A stretch of 64,000 nt of DNA from JANXYW01 sp964458665 (lineage in GTDB: Bacteria > Chloroflexota > Dehalococcoidia > DSTF01 > JACRBR01), in NCBI GenBank assembly GCA_964458665.1, contig CAYWOO010000056.1, forward strand, positions 1 to 64,000, in the 5' to 3' direction. Shown here one piece after another: positions 1-9,042 of this stretch. A program made the position numbers and the translations under genes. The notes under the pieces were generated by a model. The model did no database searches and had not been told where the DNA came from. It saw nothing but the letters and a program-made list of their open reading frames with translations. Within the stretch, counting starts at the first letter, position 1. Every line of letters starts with the position of its first letter.

Positions 1-93
1 GGTGCGGACGCCGTGTGCGACGAACATGTTTCGCGGCCATGGCGCTGTTGTAACGATACTTCCGAGTATTCGCTGGCGCGCGCTTGCGTCGCG

Positions 94-122
94 TTGCTCG
101 TCCACTACGCCGGTGCTAGACT
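94..122 (+). promoter_or_regulatory. Candidate sigma70-type promoter of the MarR gene
   Basis: TTGCTC (94-99) and TAGACT (117-122) are separated by 17 bases, 55 bases before the MarR start codon. This is a motif match by eye. The rest of 1-176 holds no convincing gene. Confidence 0.4.
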
Positions 123-176
123 CGATCGCATAGCCACCAGATGTGAGCGAGGGCTGAAAGAAGAGGCTGAGTCTTC

Positions 177-713
177 ATGGCAACCGCGACCAAGTCGTCG
201 AGCAAGGGCGGGCCGGACATACCGATCCATCAACAGATGATGCCGTGGGTCTTGATCACCGAGATTTACTGGATGTCATACAAACTGCTGGAACGCCGCT
301 TCTATCACATGGGCGTTTCCGCATCGCAGGCGCGCGTACTGGCTGTTTTGCTGTTCGCGGGCGGGCCTATCAAGCCGAGCCTCGTCGCTACGCTGCTCTT
401 CCAGGAGACGCAGAGCATCACGGGCATACTGCACCGCATTGAGTCGCGCGGGTGGGTGCGCCGGCTGCCAGATCCGAACGATCGCCGCGCGGTCGGACTG
501 GAGCTGACGGACAAGGGCCGCGAGATCACCAACGAGATCGTCAAGATCTCGGAAGAGCTCTACGACGATTTGTTCGGCAGCAAGGTGCTGACGGCTTCAG
601 AGAAGCGCCAGGTCGAAGTGATTCTGAAGAAGGTGCGGGCGCTCGGCTTCAAGCTGCCGGAGACCGACTTCAAGCTCCGGCGCGCACAGCAGTACGCGAT
701 CTGGAAGGACTAG
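177..713 (+). CDS. MarR-family winged-helix transcriptional regulator
   Basis: This 178-residue protein has the size and layout of MarR regulators, which bind DNA as dimers and often respond to small phenolic or other ligands. The winged helix-turn-helix lies at roughly residues 45-125. The wing is recognisable as DPNDRRAVGLELTDKG, followed by a long C-terminal dimerisation helix. The ATG at 177 follows a weak purine-rich site (AAGAGG). The gene ends 43 bases before a strong hairpin with a T-run shared with the convergent CitE-like gene. No divergent target gene is visible on its left because the window begins there. Family assignment is firm; ligand and targets are unknown. Confidence 0.85.
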   Translation: MATATKSSSKGGPDIPIHQQMMPWVLITEIYWMSYKLLERRFYHMGVSASQARVLAVLLFAGGPIKPSLVATLLFQETQSITGILHRIESRGWVRRLPDPNDRRAVGLELTDKGREITNEIVKISEELYDDLFGSKVLTASEKRQVEVILKKVRALGFKLPETDFKLRRAQQYAIWKD

Positions 714-755
714 TCAGACAGCGCCAGAGCGCACGTTCAGCGGTCGATCAGTCAG

Positions 756-782
756 AAGCCCGGCGTTCAGCCGGGTTTCTTC
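756..782. terminator. Bidirectional intrinsic terminator between convergent genes
   Basis: A six-base-pair stem CCCGGC/GCCGGG with the loop GTTCA is flanked by AAG on one side and TTTCTTC on the other, so it can act in both directions. It lies between the MarR stop (713) and the CitE-like stop (781-783). The TTCA/TGAA loop recurs in other hairpins of this window. Confidence 0.7.
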
Positions 783-1659
783 ATTTGCCGCTTGCGGCGA
801 TGCGTTCCGCCAACACGATCACGCTCTGCGCCCGCGCGACGATCGGCGCGTCGATCATCGCGCCATCCAGGGCAACGGCGCCGCGCCGCTGCTTCGCCGC
901 CAGCGCTGCCGCAGCCACGACGCGGAGCGCGTACGCGATGTCGTCGTTCGACGGCGCGAAGACAGTGTTGACCGGCGCGGCCTGGTCGGGATGGATGACG
1001 TACTTGCCCTTGAAGCCCATCGACTGCGCCAGGTTCGACTCCGCCGCGAGGCCGCGCTCGTCCTTGATGTCCGCGAACGGTGTATCGATGGGGAGCATGC
1101 CGTAGGCCGCTGCTACGGTCACGATAACGCCGCGCGCATGCGCGAGCGCAGTGCCGACGGCGTCGCGTTTCACGCCGAGCGCGGTCGTGTAGTCTTCGCC
1201 ACCCAGCGACAATGCCATCACACGATCGGATGCCAGCGCGATCGCTTCGCAGTGCAGCACGGCGATCGGGCTCTCGATCAGCGGGATGACGCGAATGTCG
1301 CCCGGGCGCACCTTGTGCTTCAGCTCGGCCTCGCGGAGCAGCACGTCCAGATCGCGCAGATCCTGCGGCGCATCCGTCTTTGGATGGACGACGCCGGCGA
1401 GCCCAGGCCGCACGACCGCCATCACATCGTGGCGGGCGAGACCGCCACGGACGTTGTTCACCCGCACGAACACCGGCAGCCCGCTCGCGATCATGTTCGG
1501 CAGCAGGGTGCGCACGAGGGTGCGCGCAGTGCGCTTTTCGCCGCGTGGCACCGCGTCCTCCAGATCGATCACGATCGCGTCCGCGCCCGCGCGCGGGGCG
1601 CGTTCCAGCATGCGCTGGCGGTTTCCGGGTACGAAGAGGAGTGTTCGGAGAATGTCCAT
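781..1659 (-). CDS. HpcH/HpaI aldolase / CitE-like CoA ester lyase
   Basis: The product (292 residues) belongs to the citrate lyase beta-subunit-like family, TIM-barrel enzymes that cleave or form citramalyl-, malyl- or related CoA esters. Family motifs in order are LFVPG near the N-terminus, DLEDAV (about 32-37), VRVNN (about 64-68), the metal-binding glutamate in PLIESP, GGEDYT, and GKYVIHPDQ toward the C-terminus. I chose the ATG at 1659 because GGAGG sits seven bases upstream and the family sequence starts here; the open frame runs further upstream without family similarity. It stands alone, with no alpha or gamma citrate lyase subunits nearby, so a stand-alone CoA-ester lyase is likelier than citrate lyase. 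The exact substrate cannot be read. Confidence 0.85.
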   Translation of the reverse strand: MDILRTLLFVPGNRQRMLERAPRAGADAIVIDLEDAVPRGEKRTARTLVRTLLPNMIASGLPVFVRVNNVRGGLARHDVMAVVRPGLAGVVHPKTDAPQDLRDLDVLLREAELKHKVRPGDIRVIPLIESPIAVLHCEAIALASDRVMALSLGGEDYTTALGVKRDAVGTALAHARGVIVTVAAAYGMLPIDTPFADIKDERGLAAESNLAQSMGFKGKYVIHPDQAAPVNTVFAPSNDDIAYALRVVAAAALAAKQRRGAVALDGAMIDAPIVARAQSVIVLAERIAASGK

Positions 1660-2101
1660 CGTGTGGCCTCCGCGCCCACTGCGCGAGCGCGGATCAGTAT
1701 CACCAAGCGCCACCGCGCGGGCAACGCGGGGCAGACCAAAATGCGGGAGTTCACGCATGCACGCCTCGGGTGGGTGCTTCCGACAAGAACGATGATCGCC
1801 CTGCGAACTCGCGAGCGGTCGTGGCGCGCATACCTCCTTTGGCAAGAGCGCAGTGAGGCCTGCGAGTGACCGCGTTCCAGCGCGACGCTTGACAGCCATA
1901 CGGCGATCCGGTAACAAGGAAGGGCGGAATACCCGCGAACTCCCGGCGCTCGTTCTCCCGGCGCCGCAGCGACTCCCCTTGAACCAGGCACAATTCGGCT
2001 CGCCGAAGGTCACCTTGGCCGCACCTGTTCCTTCGGAGCCGTCTCCAGGGATGCATCAGTCAGTGAGCAGGGCGCATCAGCCCAATAGAGGGTCCGACAG
2101 C
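1660..2101. other. Divergent intergenic region between CitE-like gene and rho
   Basis: These 442 bases separate two divergent genes. Open frames crossing it show no recognisable protein. It holds the Shine-Dalgarno of the left gene and a candidate rho promoter (1889-1917), leaving an untranslated rho leader of about 180 bases. Long rho leaders are known elsewhere for autoregulation, but I see no specific element to prove this here. Confidence 0.5.
1889..1917 (+). promoter_or_regulatory. Candidate rho promoter
   Basis: A perfect TTGACA (1889-1894) is followed after 17 bases by TAACAA (1912-1917), a weak -10. It is the best sigma70-like match upstream of rho. Confidence 0.35.
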
Positions 2102-3343
<1,242 letters not shown>

Positions 3344-3352
3344 GGCGCGGGA

Positions 3353-3383
3353 GTTCACGGTTAACCGTTCACAGTAGACAGTT
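3353..3383. repeat. Degenerate TTCAC/GTTAAC micro-repeat with 12-bp palindrome
   Basis: Downstream of rho, GTTCAC occurs on both sides of the palindrome ACGGTTAACCGT (3357-3368), followed by related ACAGT units. It resembles other low-complexity intergenic phrases in this window. It has no T-run, so it is not an obvious terminator. Confidence 0.4.
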
Positions 3384-3418
3384 CGGCGCGCGCGCCCAAG
3401 CGCGTGTGCGCAATTAAC

Positions 3419-4060
3419 ATGCGACTCGTTATTGTTAGTGACACCCATGGAAACTCCATAGATCCCCCGGCAGGGGATCTATTGGTCCATTGTGGGGATC
3501 TCACGGGGCGCGGCACGGAGAGCGAGCTGGAAGGCGTCGAGCGCGAGTTCCGCCGCATCGAGGGACGGTTCACGCACGGAATCTTGTTCGTCGCGGGCAA
3601 CCACGACTTTCTGTTCGAGCAGGACCCCGCACGCGCGCGATCGATCGTTGGTGCGGGCACGTATCTCAACGACAGCGCGGCCACGATCGGCGGCATCACA
3701 TTCTGGGGCTCGCCGTGGACGCCCCAGTTCTTCGACTGGGCGTTCATGGCGGAAGACGAACAACTCGCAGCGCGGTGGGACCTCATCCCGCGCGACATCG
3801 ACGTGCTGATCACGCATGGCCCGCCGCACGGCGTCCTCGACGAGACGTATCGGGGAGCGCTCGCGGGAAGCCGGACGCTACAGGAGAGACTCACGGCCGT
3901 CAAACCCGCCGTGCACTGTTTCGGGCACATTCACGAGGCGTACGGCGAGGCGCGGATCGACAGCACCCACTTCATCAACGCTGCGATCTGCAATCGCGCG
4001 AACGAAGTCGTGAACATGCCCGTGGAAGTCGAGCTGTTTCGGGATGCGCCGCTTCACTAG
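3419..4060 (+). CDS. Calcineurin-like metallophosphoesterase
   Basis: The 213-residue protein carries the full set of metallophosphoesterase motifs: SDTHG (7-11), CGDLTG (25-30), GNHD (60-63), THGPPHG and GHIHEAYG. These build a two-metal centre for hydrolysing phosphomono- or diesters. The compact size resembles the MPPED/239-type cyclic nucleotide phosphodiesterase-like branch. An upstream GTG at 3404 is in frame, but the ATG at 3419 begins directly with the conserved first strand. Neither has a clear ribosome-binding site. It follows rho and converges with the JAMM gene. The natural substrate cannot be inferred. Confidence 0.85.
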   Translation: MRLVIVSDTHGNSIDPPAGDLLVHCGDLTGRGTESELEGVEREFRRIEGRFTHGILFVAGNHDFLFEQDPARARSIVGAGTYLNDSAATIGGITFWGSPWTPQFFDWAFMAEDEQLAARWDLIPRDIDVLITHGPPHGVLDETYRGALAGSRTLQERLTAVKPAVHCFGHIHEAYGEARIDSTHFINAAICNRANEVVNMPVEVELFRDAPLH

Positions 4061-4117
4061 TCGCACTCGTGGAACACCGGCTGGGATTCTACGGAAGCGG
4101 CCCCTGGCTGGCCAACA

Positions 4118-4522
4118 CTAGGCCGGAACCTCAATCGGCTCCTCATCTACGACGCCGTCTTCGATGCGGTACGCGCGGACGACGGGCTTCGCCTGATCCA
4201 TCAGCGATACCAGTACGTAGTACGCGTCCGGCCACGCCGCGAGGCGGATGTCGGTGGGCGACGGGTACGCCTCGGTGTGCGTGTGCGAGTGGTAGATGAC
4301 CAGGAAGTCCCAGTCGTTGCCGTCGACCTCGCGGTGGATGCGCAGCAGGTCTTTCGGCTCGACGCTGTAGCGGTAGGGGCTCGCTTCGGCGTTGATGGCG
4401 CGATAGAGCTTCTGTGCACGGCCATCGAGCCCGGCGATGATGCCGCAGCACTCGTTCGGCGCGTCTTCGCGCGCGTGCGCGATCATCTCGTCGATGTACT
4501 GCTGTTCGAGCAGGAGCGTCAT
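4118..4522 (-). CDS. JAMM/MPN-family (M67-like) metallopeptidase
   Basis: This 134-residue protein has a complete JAMM zinc motif: Glu24 in NECCG, then His78-Ser-His80 followed by seven residues, Ser88, two residues and Asp91. Bacterial proteins of this size cleave C-terminal tails from ubiquitin-like sulfur carrier proteins (ThiS/MoaD/CysO type) or other isopeptide-like bonds. No sulfur carrier or E1-like gene is in the window, although a sulfurtransferase lies 1.3 kb away. Translation is probably coupled to the upstream cysteine-rich gene: the stop of that gene is seven bases before this ATG, and GGGGAG overlaps the stop. Catalytic competence is likely; the substrate is unknown. Confidence 0.88.
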   Translation of the reverse strand: MTLLLEQQYIDEMIAHAREDAPNECCGIIAGLDGRAQKLYRAINAEASPYRYSVEPKDLLRIHREVDGNDWDFLVIYHSHTHTEAYPSPTDIRLAAWPDAYYVLVSLMDQAKPVVRAYRIEDGVVDEEPIEVPA

Positions 4523-4529
4523 CGCGGCG

Positions 4530-5159
4530 CTACTCCCCTGTGGGCATCATGATGCCCATCGCGCTTCGCGGCAGTTCGACGGTCATCAGCGGCAGCTCGA
4601 GCGATTTGTACGATGCCGAGAGCGCAGCGGCGGCGCAGGCGCCACAGAGATGCTCGATGTCGCCGTCCAGCTTGCGGAACACCGCCTTGTTCTCCGGCAG
4701 ATGCTCATCGACGTTGTCGCGCGTGAGCCACGCGAAGTGTCCCTGCTCGCCGCAGCGCGCGCAGTTGTCGCCGATCGTCAGCAGCAGCCACGAGATCGCC
4801 TCGACATCCTCGCGCACGAACTGGTAGGCGGGCATCTCGTCGAGGCGGTAGTAGTAGTGGTCAGCGTACTCGTCGAACGACTCGACGATGATCGCGACGC
4901 CCTCGACGCTCTTGTACGCGTCCTGCAGCGCGCCGGTCAGGCAGCCGAAGCAGAGGAACACGGGGTCGCCGTCGTACTGCCCGCGGCACGTCGGATCGAG
5001 GCCAACGCGACCCTCCTCTTTCGAGCAGGCATCGCAGAGCTGCCCCGGCTCGAAGAGATCGCCTACCTCGTCGCCGTCTTCTTCTTCGTCGCTCACAATC
5101 GTAAGTCCGTCCTCGTCCTCTTCGCGCTGGTCATCCGCTTCCGTGCGTCGAAACACCAT
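4530..5159 (-). CDS. Hypothetical cysteine-rich protein with duplicated CxxC modules
   Basis: I do not recognise a named family for this 209-residue protein. An acidic N-terminal tail (about 1-38) precedes two cysteine modules. The first uses Cys42/45 and Cys70/73, the second Cys133/136 and Cys172/175. The second CxxC of each module is followed by a similar segment ending in YKSVE or YKSLE, so the protein looks internally duplicated, each copy probably binding zinc. There is no signal peptide or membrane segment. It sits directly upstream of, and is probably co-translated with, the JAMM peptidase, so it may be its partner or substrate adaptor. That role is inference. Confidence 0.7.
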   Translation of the reverse strand: MVFRRTEADDQREEDEDGLTIVSDEEEDGDEVGDLFEPGQLCDACSKEEGRVGLDPTCRGQYDGDPVFLCFGCLTGALQDAYKSVEGVAIIVESFDEYADHYYYRLDEMPAYQFVREDVEAISWLLLTIGDNCARCGEQGHFAWLTRDNVDEHLPENKAVFRKLDGDIEHLCGACAAAALSASYKSLELPLMTVELPRSAMGIMMPTGE

Positions 5160-5258
5160 CCGTCACCTCGCTCGGGCATTCTGTCCAAGGGAGAGTAGCG
5201 CGTGAGCGTTGCTGCCGCGATGCCCAGCGCGGGCCATGCGGCTTCGTGAATCGCACGA

Positions 5259-5276
5259 CGTGGGCTGAACGCCCGC
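5259..5276. repeat. Short intergenic hairpin, TGAAC loop
   Basis: GGGC (5262-5265) pairs with GCCC (5271-5274) around TGAAC, with partial outer pairing. It is a member of the recurrent hairpin class seen also at 756-782 and 28997-29015. Confidence 0.5.
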
Positions 5277-5324
5277 GCTTCTGAACGGGTGACCGTCCAG
5301 CCGCGATCCGTGGCGAGCGCGCAG

Positions 5325-5338
5325 CGGACTGAAGTCTA
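5325..5338. repeat. Short intergenic hairpin, TGAA loop
   Basis: GGAC-TGAA-GTCT (5326-5337) is a slightly imperfect copy of the GGAC-TTCA-GTCC hairpin at 59386-59397. It lies just after the stop of the hypothetical gene at 5360-5725. The remainder of 5160-5359 holds nothing I can name. Confidence 0.45.
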
Positions 5339-5359
5339 CAGGGGCGCCACGAACGTCGT

Positions 5360-5725
5360 TCACCAGTCGCGCAGCTCGCCGTCGTCGAAGCAGCTGCTTG
5401 GTGAGAGCTGCATGCGCAGGAACATTTCGCTGGGCTCGAACTGCGGCGCGCCGAAGAGCGACCAGTGCGCCCGCTCGTCGTCAGGCAGCGAGGCTGTGAG
5501 CGCTTGCCAAGATGCGTGGATCGTCGTGTTGTCCGGTGCGATGCCGAAGTCGATCGACCAGCCGCTCTGCTTCTTGACGCGACCGACCGTCTCCGTGCGC
5601 ATCACGCTGTACGCGGACGACTCGAGGTAACGATCCAGCACCGCAGCCTCGAAGCCGACCTGTAGCAGCGCAGGATCCGCATTCGTGAGCGCGCGCTTCG
5701 CGATCAGACGCAGATAGTCAGACAT
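5360..5725 (-). CDS. Hypothetical protein, 121 residues
   Basis: No family is recognised. The sequence is a soluble mixed alpha/beta protein with a helical N-terminus (MSDYLRLIAKRAL) and a segment FGIAPDNTTIHASWQAL in the middle. It has no signal peptide, membrane helix or metal motif. GGAG lies nine bases upstream of the ATG at 5725. It is downstream of the sulfurtransferase on the same strand with a 60-base gap, so it may be co-transcribed with it. Codon use matches its neighbours, which supports it being a real gene. Confidence 0.6.
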   Translation of the reverse strand: MSDYLRLIAKRALTNADPALLQVGFEAAVLDRYLESSAYSVMRTETVGRVKKQSGWSIDFGIAPDNTTIHASWQALTASLPDDERAHWSLFGAPQFEPSEMFLRMQLSPSSCFDDGELRDW

Positions 5726-5785
5726 AGAATCCGGCTCCGTGCCGCGGCCCTATCACCTGGAACCGACCACCTACAACCAGAACCC

Positions 5786-6613
5786 CTACTTCTCGATCGG
5801 CACGTCGATGAGCGAGCCGTACTCGGTCCACGAGCCGTCGTAGTTGCGGACGTTCGGGTAGCCCAGCAGGTGCTTCAGCGCGAACCACGTGTGCGACGAT
5901 CGCTCGCCGATGCGGCAGTAGGCGATGACTTCCTTGTCCTTCGTGACGCCCTTGGGCGCGTATAGCGCCTCCAGCTCCGCGACGGGCTTGAAGGTGCCGT
6001 CTTCGGCCACAGCCTGCGCCCACGGCACGTTCGCCGCGCCGGGGATGTGACCCATGCGCTGCGCCGTCTCCGGGAGACCGGGAGGCGCCATGATCTCGCC
6101 CTTGTACTCGGCGGGCGAGCGCACATCGACCATCGCGTTCTTCGCGTTGCCCAGCGCCGCCAGCACCTGATCGCGCTTGGCGCGCAGCTCCGCCTTCGGC
6201 GCCTGGGCCTTGTACGACGTCTTCGCAGGCGACGGCACATCCTTCGTTGTCGCGCGCTTCTCGTCGACCCACTTCTTGCGGCCGCCGTCCATCAGCTTGA
6301 TGTCCTTGTGGCCGTACATCTCCAGCAGCCAGAACGCGTACGCGGCGAACCAGTTGTTGTTGTCGCCGTACAACACGATCGTGTCGTCGTTGCCGACGCC
6401 CGCGCTGCCGAGGAGCTGCTCCAGCCCCTCCTTGGTGAGGATGTCGCGCCGCACCTGGTCCTGGAGCTGGCTGGTCCAGTTGAAGCCGACGGCGCCGGGC
6501 GCGTGGCCCTCGTCGTACGCTGTCGTGTCGACATCGACCTCGATCAGCTTGATCTTCGGATTGCTCAGGTTGTCGGCGACCCACTGAGTCGTCACGAGCA
6601 CATCGGATGCCAT
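5786..6613 (-). CDS. Two-domain rhodanese-type sulfurtransferase
   Basis: The 275-residue protein is a tandem rhodanese of the thiosulfate/3-mercaptopyruvate sulfurtransferase type, which moves a sulfane sulfur through a cysteine persulfide. The N-terminal domain (about 1-120) is inactive: its active-site loop reads YGDNNNW. The C-terminal domain (about 140-270) holds the catalytic Cys233 in the loop CRIGERS, the CRxGxR form usual for thiosulfate-using enzymes. The ATG at 6613 has a strong AGGAGGT eight bases upstream, and a good promoter lies at 6702-6731. The protein has no export signal. The donor is inferred from the loop type only. Confidence 0.92.
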   Translation of the reverse strand: MASDVLVTTQWVADNLSNPKIKLIEVDVDTTAYDEGHAPGAVGFNWTSQLQDQVRRDILTKEGLEQLLGSAGVGNDDTIVLYGDNNNWFAAYAFWLLEMYGHKDIKLMDGGRKKWVDEKRATTKDVPSPAKTSYKAQAPKAELRAKRDQVLAALGNAKNAMVDVRSPAEYKGEIMAPPGLPETAQRMGHIPGAANVPWAQAVAEDGTFKPVAELEALYAPKGVTKDKEVIAYCRIGERSSHTWFALKHLLGYPNVRNYDGSWTEYGSLIDVPIEK

Positions 6614-6701
6614 AGCGGGCTACCTCCTGTAACGACTGCTGCGCGCCACTTGTGGGCGTGTCCCAGTGAGATGATGCGAAGCGGCGTGCGCTTCTGGAAC
6701 G

Positions 6702-6731
6702 ATTGTAGACGTTATTGGTCAACTATGTCAA
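6702..6731 (-). promoter_or_regulatory. Sulfurtransferase promoter with GTTGAC direct repeat
   Basis: On the minus strand TTGACA (6731-6726) and TACAAT (6707-6702) are 18 bases apart, about 90 bases before the start codon. GTTGAC is repeated in and just after the -35, which could be a regulator half-site pair. Confidence 0.55.
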
Positions 6732-6747
6732 CGAACCGTACACCGCA

Positions 6748-7245
6748 TCAGAACTTGGACCAGCTGGATCCCAGCACCGCCGCGCAGAAGAGGATCGCGA
6801 CCGATGCCCCGAGGGTGGCCATCGAGGCCAGCATCGACCACTGCCGCGCCTTCGCGATCTCCTCGGTCGGGGCGTCAGACTCCTGCAAATGTTGGAGCCG
6901 CCGTCCGAACACCATGCCGTGCAGCACCGTGAGTATGACCACAACCGTGACCAGCGTCAGCTTGATCTGCATGGCCATGAAGTAGCGCGGAAAGTCGTCG
7001 TTGCTGATGTAGCCCAGATCTTTGGCGTGAAAGTAATTCACCACGCCGGTGATCAGCAACACGACCAGCGCGCCGCCTCCGAGCATTCCGAAGCGCATCG
7101 TCATCACACGCATCGCCGTGGCGCGCACCTTGACATCCTCAATGGTCTGCATGGCCGGCACCGCCGCGACCACGAGGAAGAACTGTGGCCCGATGAAGAC
7201 CGCCGCGGCGAGGACGTGAAGCCAGAGGACGATCGTGTCGTACAT
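6748..7245 (-). CDS. Four-helix integral membrane protein, CopD/DUF-like
   Basis: This 165-residue protein has about four hydrophobic helices, at roughly 6-28, 48-67, 93-112 and 136-156. The first, with LWLHVLAAAVFIGPQFF, resembles the first helix of CopD-like and related small membrane proteins. It is too short to be full CopD, and heme or copper ligands are not certain. Translation probably starts on a leaderless mRNA: TACAAT ends six bases before the ATG and there is no Shine-Dalgarno. It lies between miaA and the sulfurtransferase on the same strand. Function is unknown. Confidence 0.7.
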   Translation of the reverse strand: MYDTIVLWLHVLAAAVFIGPQFFLVVAAVPAMQTIEDVKVRATAMRVMTMRFGMLGGGALVVLLITGVVNYFHAKDLGYISNDDFPRYFMAMQIKLTLVTVVVILTVLHGMVFGRRLQHLQESDAPTEEIAKARQWSMLASMATLGASVAILFCAAVLGSSWSKF

Positions 7246-7251
7246 GCCCGC

Positions 7252-7257
7252 ATTGTA
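7252..7257 (-). promoter_or_regulatory. -10 hexamer placed for a leaderless transcript
   Basis: TACAAT (7257-7252, minus) is followed by six bases and then the ATG at 7245, so transcription should begin at or next to the start codon. The -35 is weak (TTCCAA). Confidence 0.5.
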
Positions 7258-7292
7258 GGCCAGCGCCGAAGCTGTTGGAAGCCCGATCGAGA

Positions 7293-7343
7293 CCTCACCT
7301 CCGCGCTTCGCGCTGGTCCTCTCCGCCCGGCGGAGAGGAGGTG
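7293..7343. repeat. Composite palindromic repeat, copy 1
   Basis: CCTCACCTCC leads a small GCGC-TTC-GCGC hairpin, then an eight-base-pair hairpin CCTCTCCG/CGGAGAGG; CACCTCC (7296-7302) can also pair with GGAGGTG (7337-7343). The same order of parts occurs at 57811-57856. It sits between miaA and the membrane-protein gene. Confidence 0.6.
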
Positions 7344-7356
7344 GATGCGCCGGACT

Positions 7357-8277
7357 TTACATAGTCTGGTCAAGAATCGACCGCGCATCTCCGAGCAGGT
7401 CCGGGGCGTCGGGGTCGAGCCAGCGGATGCGCGGATCCGCCGCGCGGAACCATGTGTGCTGCATGCGCGCGAGGCGGTGCGTCTCCGTCTTGATCTGCGC
7501 CGTCGCCTCCGCGAGCGACAGATCGCCGCGTAGATGCGCGCAGACTTGCCGGTAGCCGATGCTCGCCATCGACGGCAGGTCGCAACCGTATCCGGCGGCG
7601 TTGAGGCTGCGGACTTCGTCGACCAGCCCCGCCGCGAGCATCGCATCGACGCGCGCATCGATGCGGGCGTACAGCGCGCGGCGCTCCATCTGCAGGCCGA
7701 TGATCGTCGTTTCGAAATCTGGCGCGACTTTCCGTTGCCAGGCACTGAACGGCCGCCCGGTCGCCCGCGTCACTTCGATCGCGCGGATGACCCGGCGGAC
7801 GTTTCGTGCGTCGATGTTCAGGGCGCTGGCCGGATCGACGTCGAGCAGCTCGCGGATGAGCGCATCCGGACCGTACTTCGCCGCGATCGCTTCGAGGCGC
7901 GCGCGCAACTCGCGGTCCGGCGGCACGCGCGGCACCTTCCACCCTTCGAGGAGCGCCCAGATGTACTGCCCTGTGCCACCAACGACGATCGGCTGGCGTC
8001 GGCGAGACCAGACGCCGTCCAACGCTGCGCCCGCCTCGCTGAGGAAGAGGCCGAGCGTGAACGGCTCGTCCGGATCGACGACGTCGATGAGGTGATGCGG
8101 TGCGGCCGCACGCTCCGCGATCGTCGGCTTTGCCGTGCCGATGTCGAGGCCGCGGTACACCTGCCGCGAGTCCGCGTTGACGATCTCGCCCGTCAACGCT
8201 TGTGCCAGTTGGAGGCCTAGCGCTGTCTTGCCGGCCGCCGTCGCGCCGACGATTGCGACCAGGCGGCGGGGCGTCAC
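7357..8277 (-). CDS. miaA: tRNA dimethylallyltransferase MiaA
   Basis: MiaA transfers a dimethylallyl group to N6 of A37 in tRNAs reading codons that start with U. The 306-residue protein has the P-loop GATAAGKT (about 11-18), the DSRQVYRGLDIGTAKPT segment that binds the acceptor tRNA, GGTGQYIWALLEG, and ASIGYRQV near the C-terminus. The GTG start at 8277 overlaps the tpiA stop by four bases (GTGA), which implies coupled translation. The frame is open upstream but only as a shadow of tpiA. It is the last gene of the apgM-tpiA-miaA run. Confidence 0.95.
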   Translation of the reverse strand: MTPRRLVAIVGATAAGKTALGLQLAQALTGEIVNADSRQVYRGLDIGTAKPTIAERAAAPHHLIDVVDPDEPFTLGLFLSEAGAALDGVWSRRRQPIVVGGTGQYIWALLEGWKVPRVPPDRELRARLEAIAAKYGPDALIRELLDVDPASALNIDARNVRRVIRAIEVTRATGRPFSAWQRKVAPDFETTIIGLQMERRALYARIDARVDAMLAAGLVDEVRSLNAAGYGCDLPSMASIGYRQVCAHLRGDLSLAEATAQIKTETHRLARMQHTWFRAADPRIRWLDPDAPDLLGDARSILDQTM

Positions 8278-9041
8278 GGGCGCCCGGCGGCCGCCGCGGC
8301 TGCACCCTGAATGAGGCCGATGAAGCTGTCTGCCTTCAACGACGCGCCGCCGACCAGACCGCCATCGATGTCGGGTTGCGCCATGTACTCCGCGATATTC
8401 TCCGGTGTCACGGAGCCGCCGTACAGGATGCGGACGCTGCTCGCGACATCGCCCGCTACTTCGCGCAGCGTCGTGCGGATGAGGCCGATCGCCTCCTGCG
8501 CGGTCGCGCCATCCGCTGCCAGCCCGGTGCCGATCGCCCAGACGGGCTCGTACGCGACGATGAAGCCGGCTCCCACATCGACGCCGTCGAGCCCGCCCCG
8601 CGTCTGGCGCACGAGCACAGCCGATGTCTCGCCGCCGTTGCGCTGTTCGAGCGTTTCGCCGACGCACATGATCGGTACGACGCCGTGCGCCAGCGCCGCC
8701 TTCACGCGCCGGTTCACGGTTTCGTCCGTTTCGCCGAAGTACTGACGGCGCTCGCTGTGGCCGAGGATCACGTGCGTCGCCGTCTCGGCCACCTGCGTGA
8801 TGCTCACCTCGCCGGTGAATGCGCCCTTCTCTTCCCAGTACGCGTTCTGCGCGCCGATGGCGATGCTCGAACCGGTGAGCGCCTGCCGGACATCGTGCAG
8901 GAAGACGAACGGCGGGCAGACGATCTTTTCGGCCCCGGTGATCGCGTCGGCGCGCTCGCGCAGCGCGCGCACCAGCGCGAGCGCGTCGTCGCGCAGCGTG
9001 TTCATCTTCCAGTTGCCGGCAATGATCGGCGTGCGTGCCAT
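8274..9041 (-). CDS. tpiA: Triosephosphate isomerase
   Basis: Triosephosphate isomerase interconverts dihydroxyacetone phosphate and glyceraldehyde 3-phosphate. The 255-residue protein shows the full signature: Asn10 and Lys12 in GNWKMN, the catalytic histidine in ILGHSERR, the catalytic glutamate in AYEPVWAIGTG, and the phosphate loop GGSVTPENI. The ATG at 9041 is one base after the apgM stop and has GGAG six bases upstream. A TTG at 9053 is in frame but less likely. With apgM it forms a glycolytic pair; its stop overlaps the miaA start. Confidence 0.96.
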   Translation of the reverse strand: MARTPIIAGNWKMNTLRDDALALVRALRERADAITGAEKIVCPPFVFLHDVRQALTGSSIAIGAQNAYWEEKGAFTGEVSITQVAETATHVILGHSERRQYFGETDETVNRRVKAALAHGVVPIMCVGETLEQRNGGETSAVLVRQTRGGLDGVDVGAGFIVAYEPVWAIGTGLAADGATAQEAIGLIRTTLREVAGDVASSVRILYGGSVTPENIAEYMAQPDIDGGLVGGASLKADSFIGLIQGAAAAAAGRP

Positions 9042-9042
9042 A

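Noticed and set aside
781..1659. Citrate lyase beta subunit as literal function
   Set aside because: The alpha, gamma and ligase genes of citrate lyase are absent, so only a CitE-like lyase is called.
1853..2101. N-terminal extension of Rho in the open frame
   Set aside because: The extra 83 residues are low-complexity, upstream of the AGAGGG-ATG start, and overlap the candidate promoter; Rho of normal length begins at 2102.
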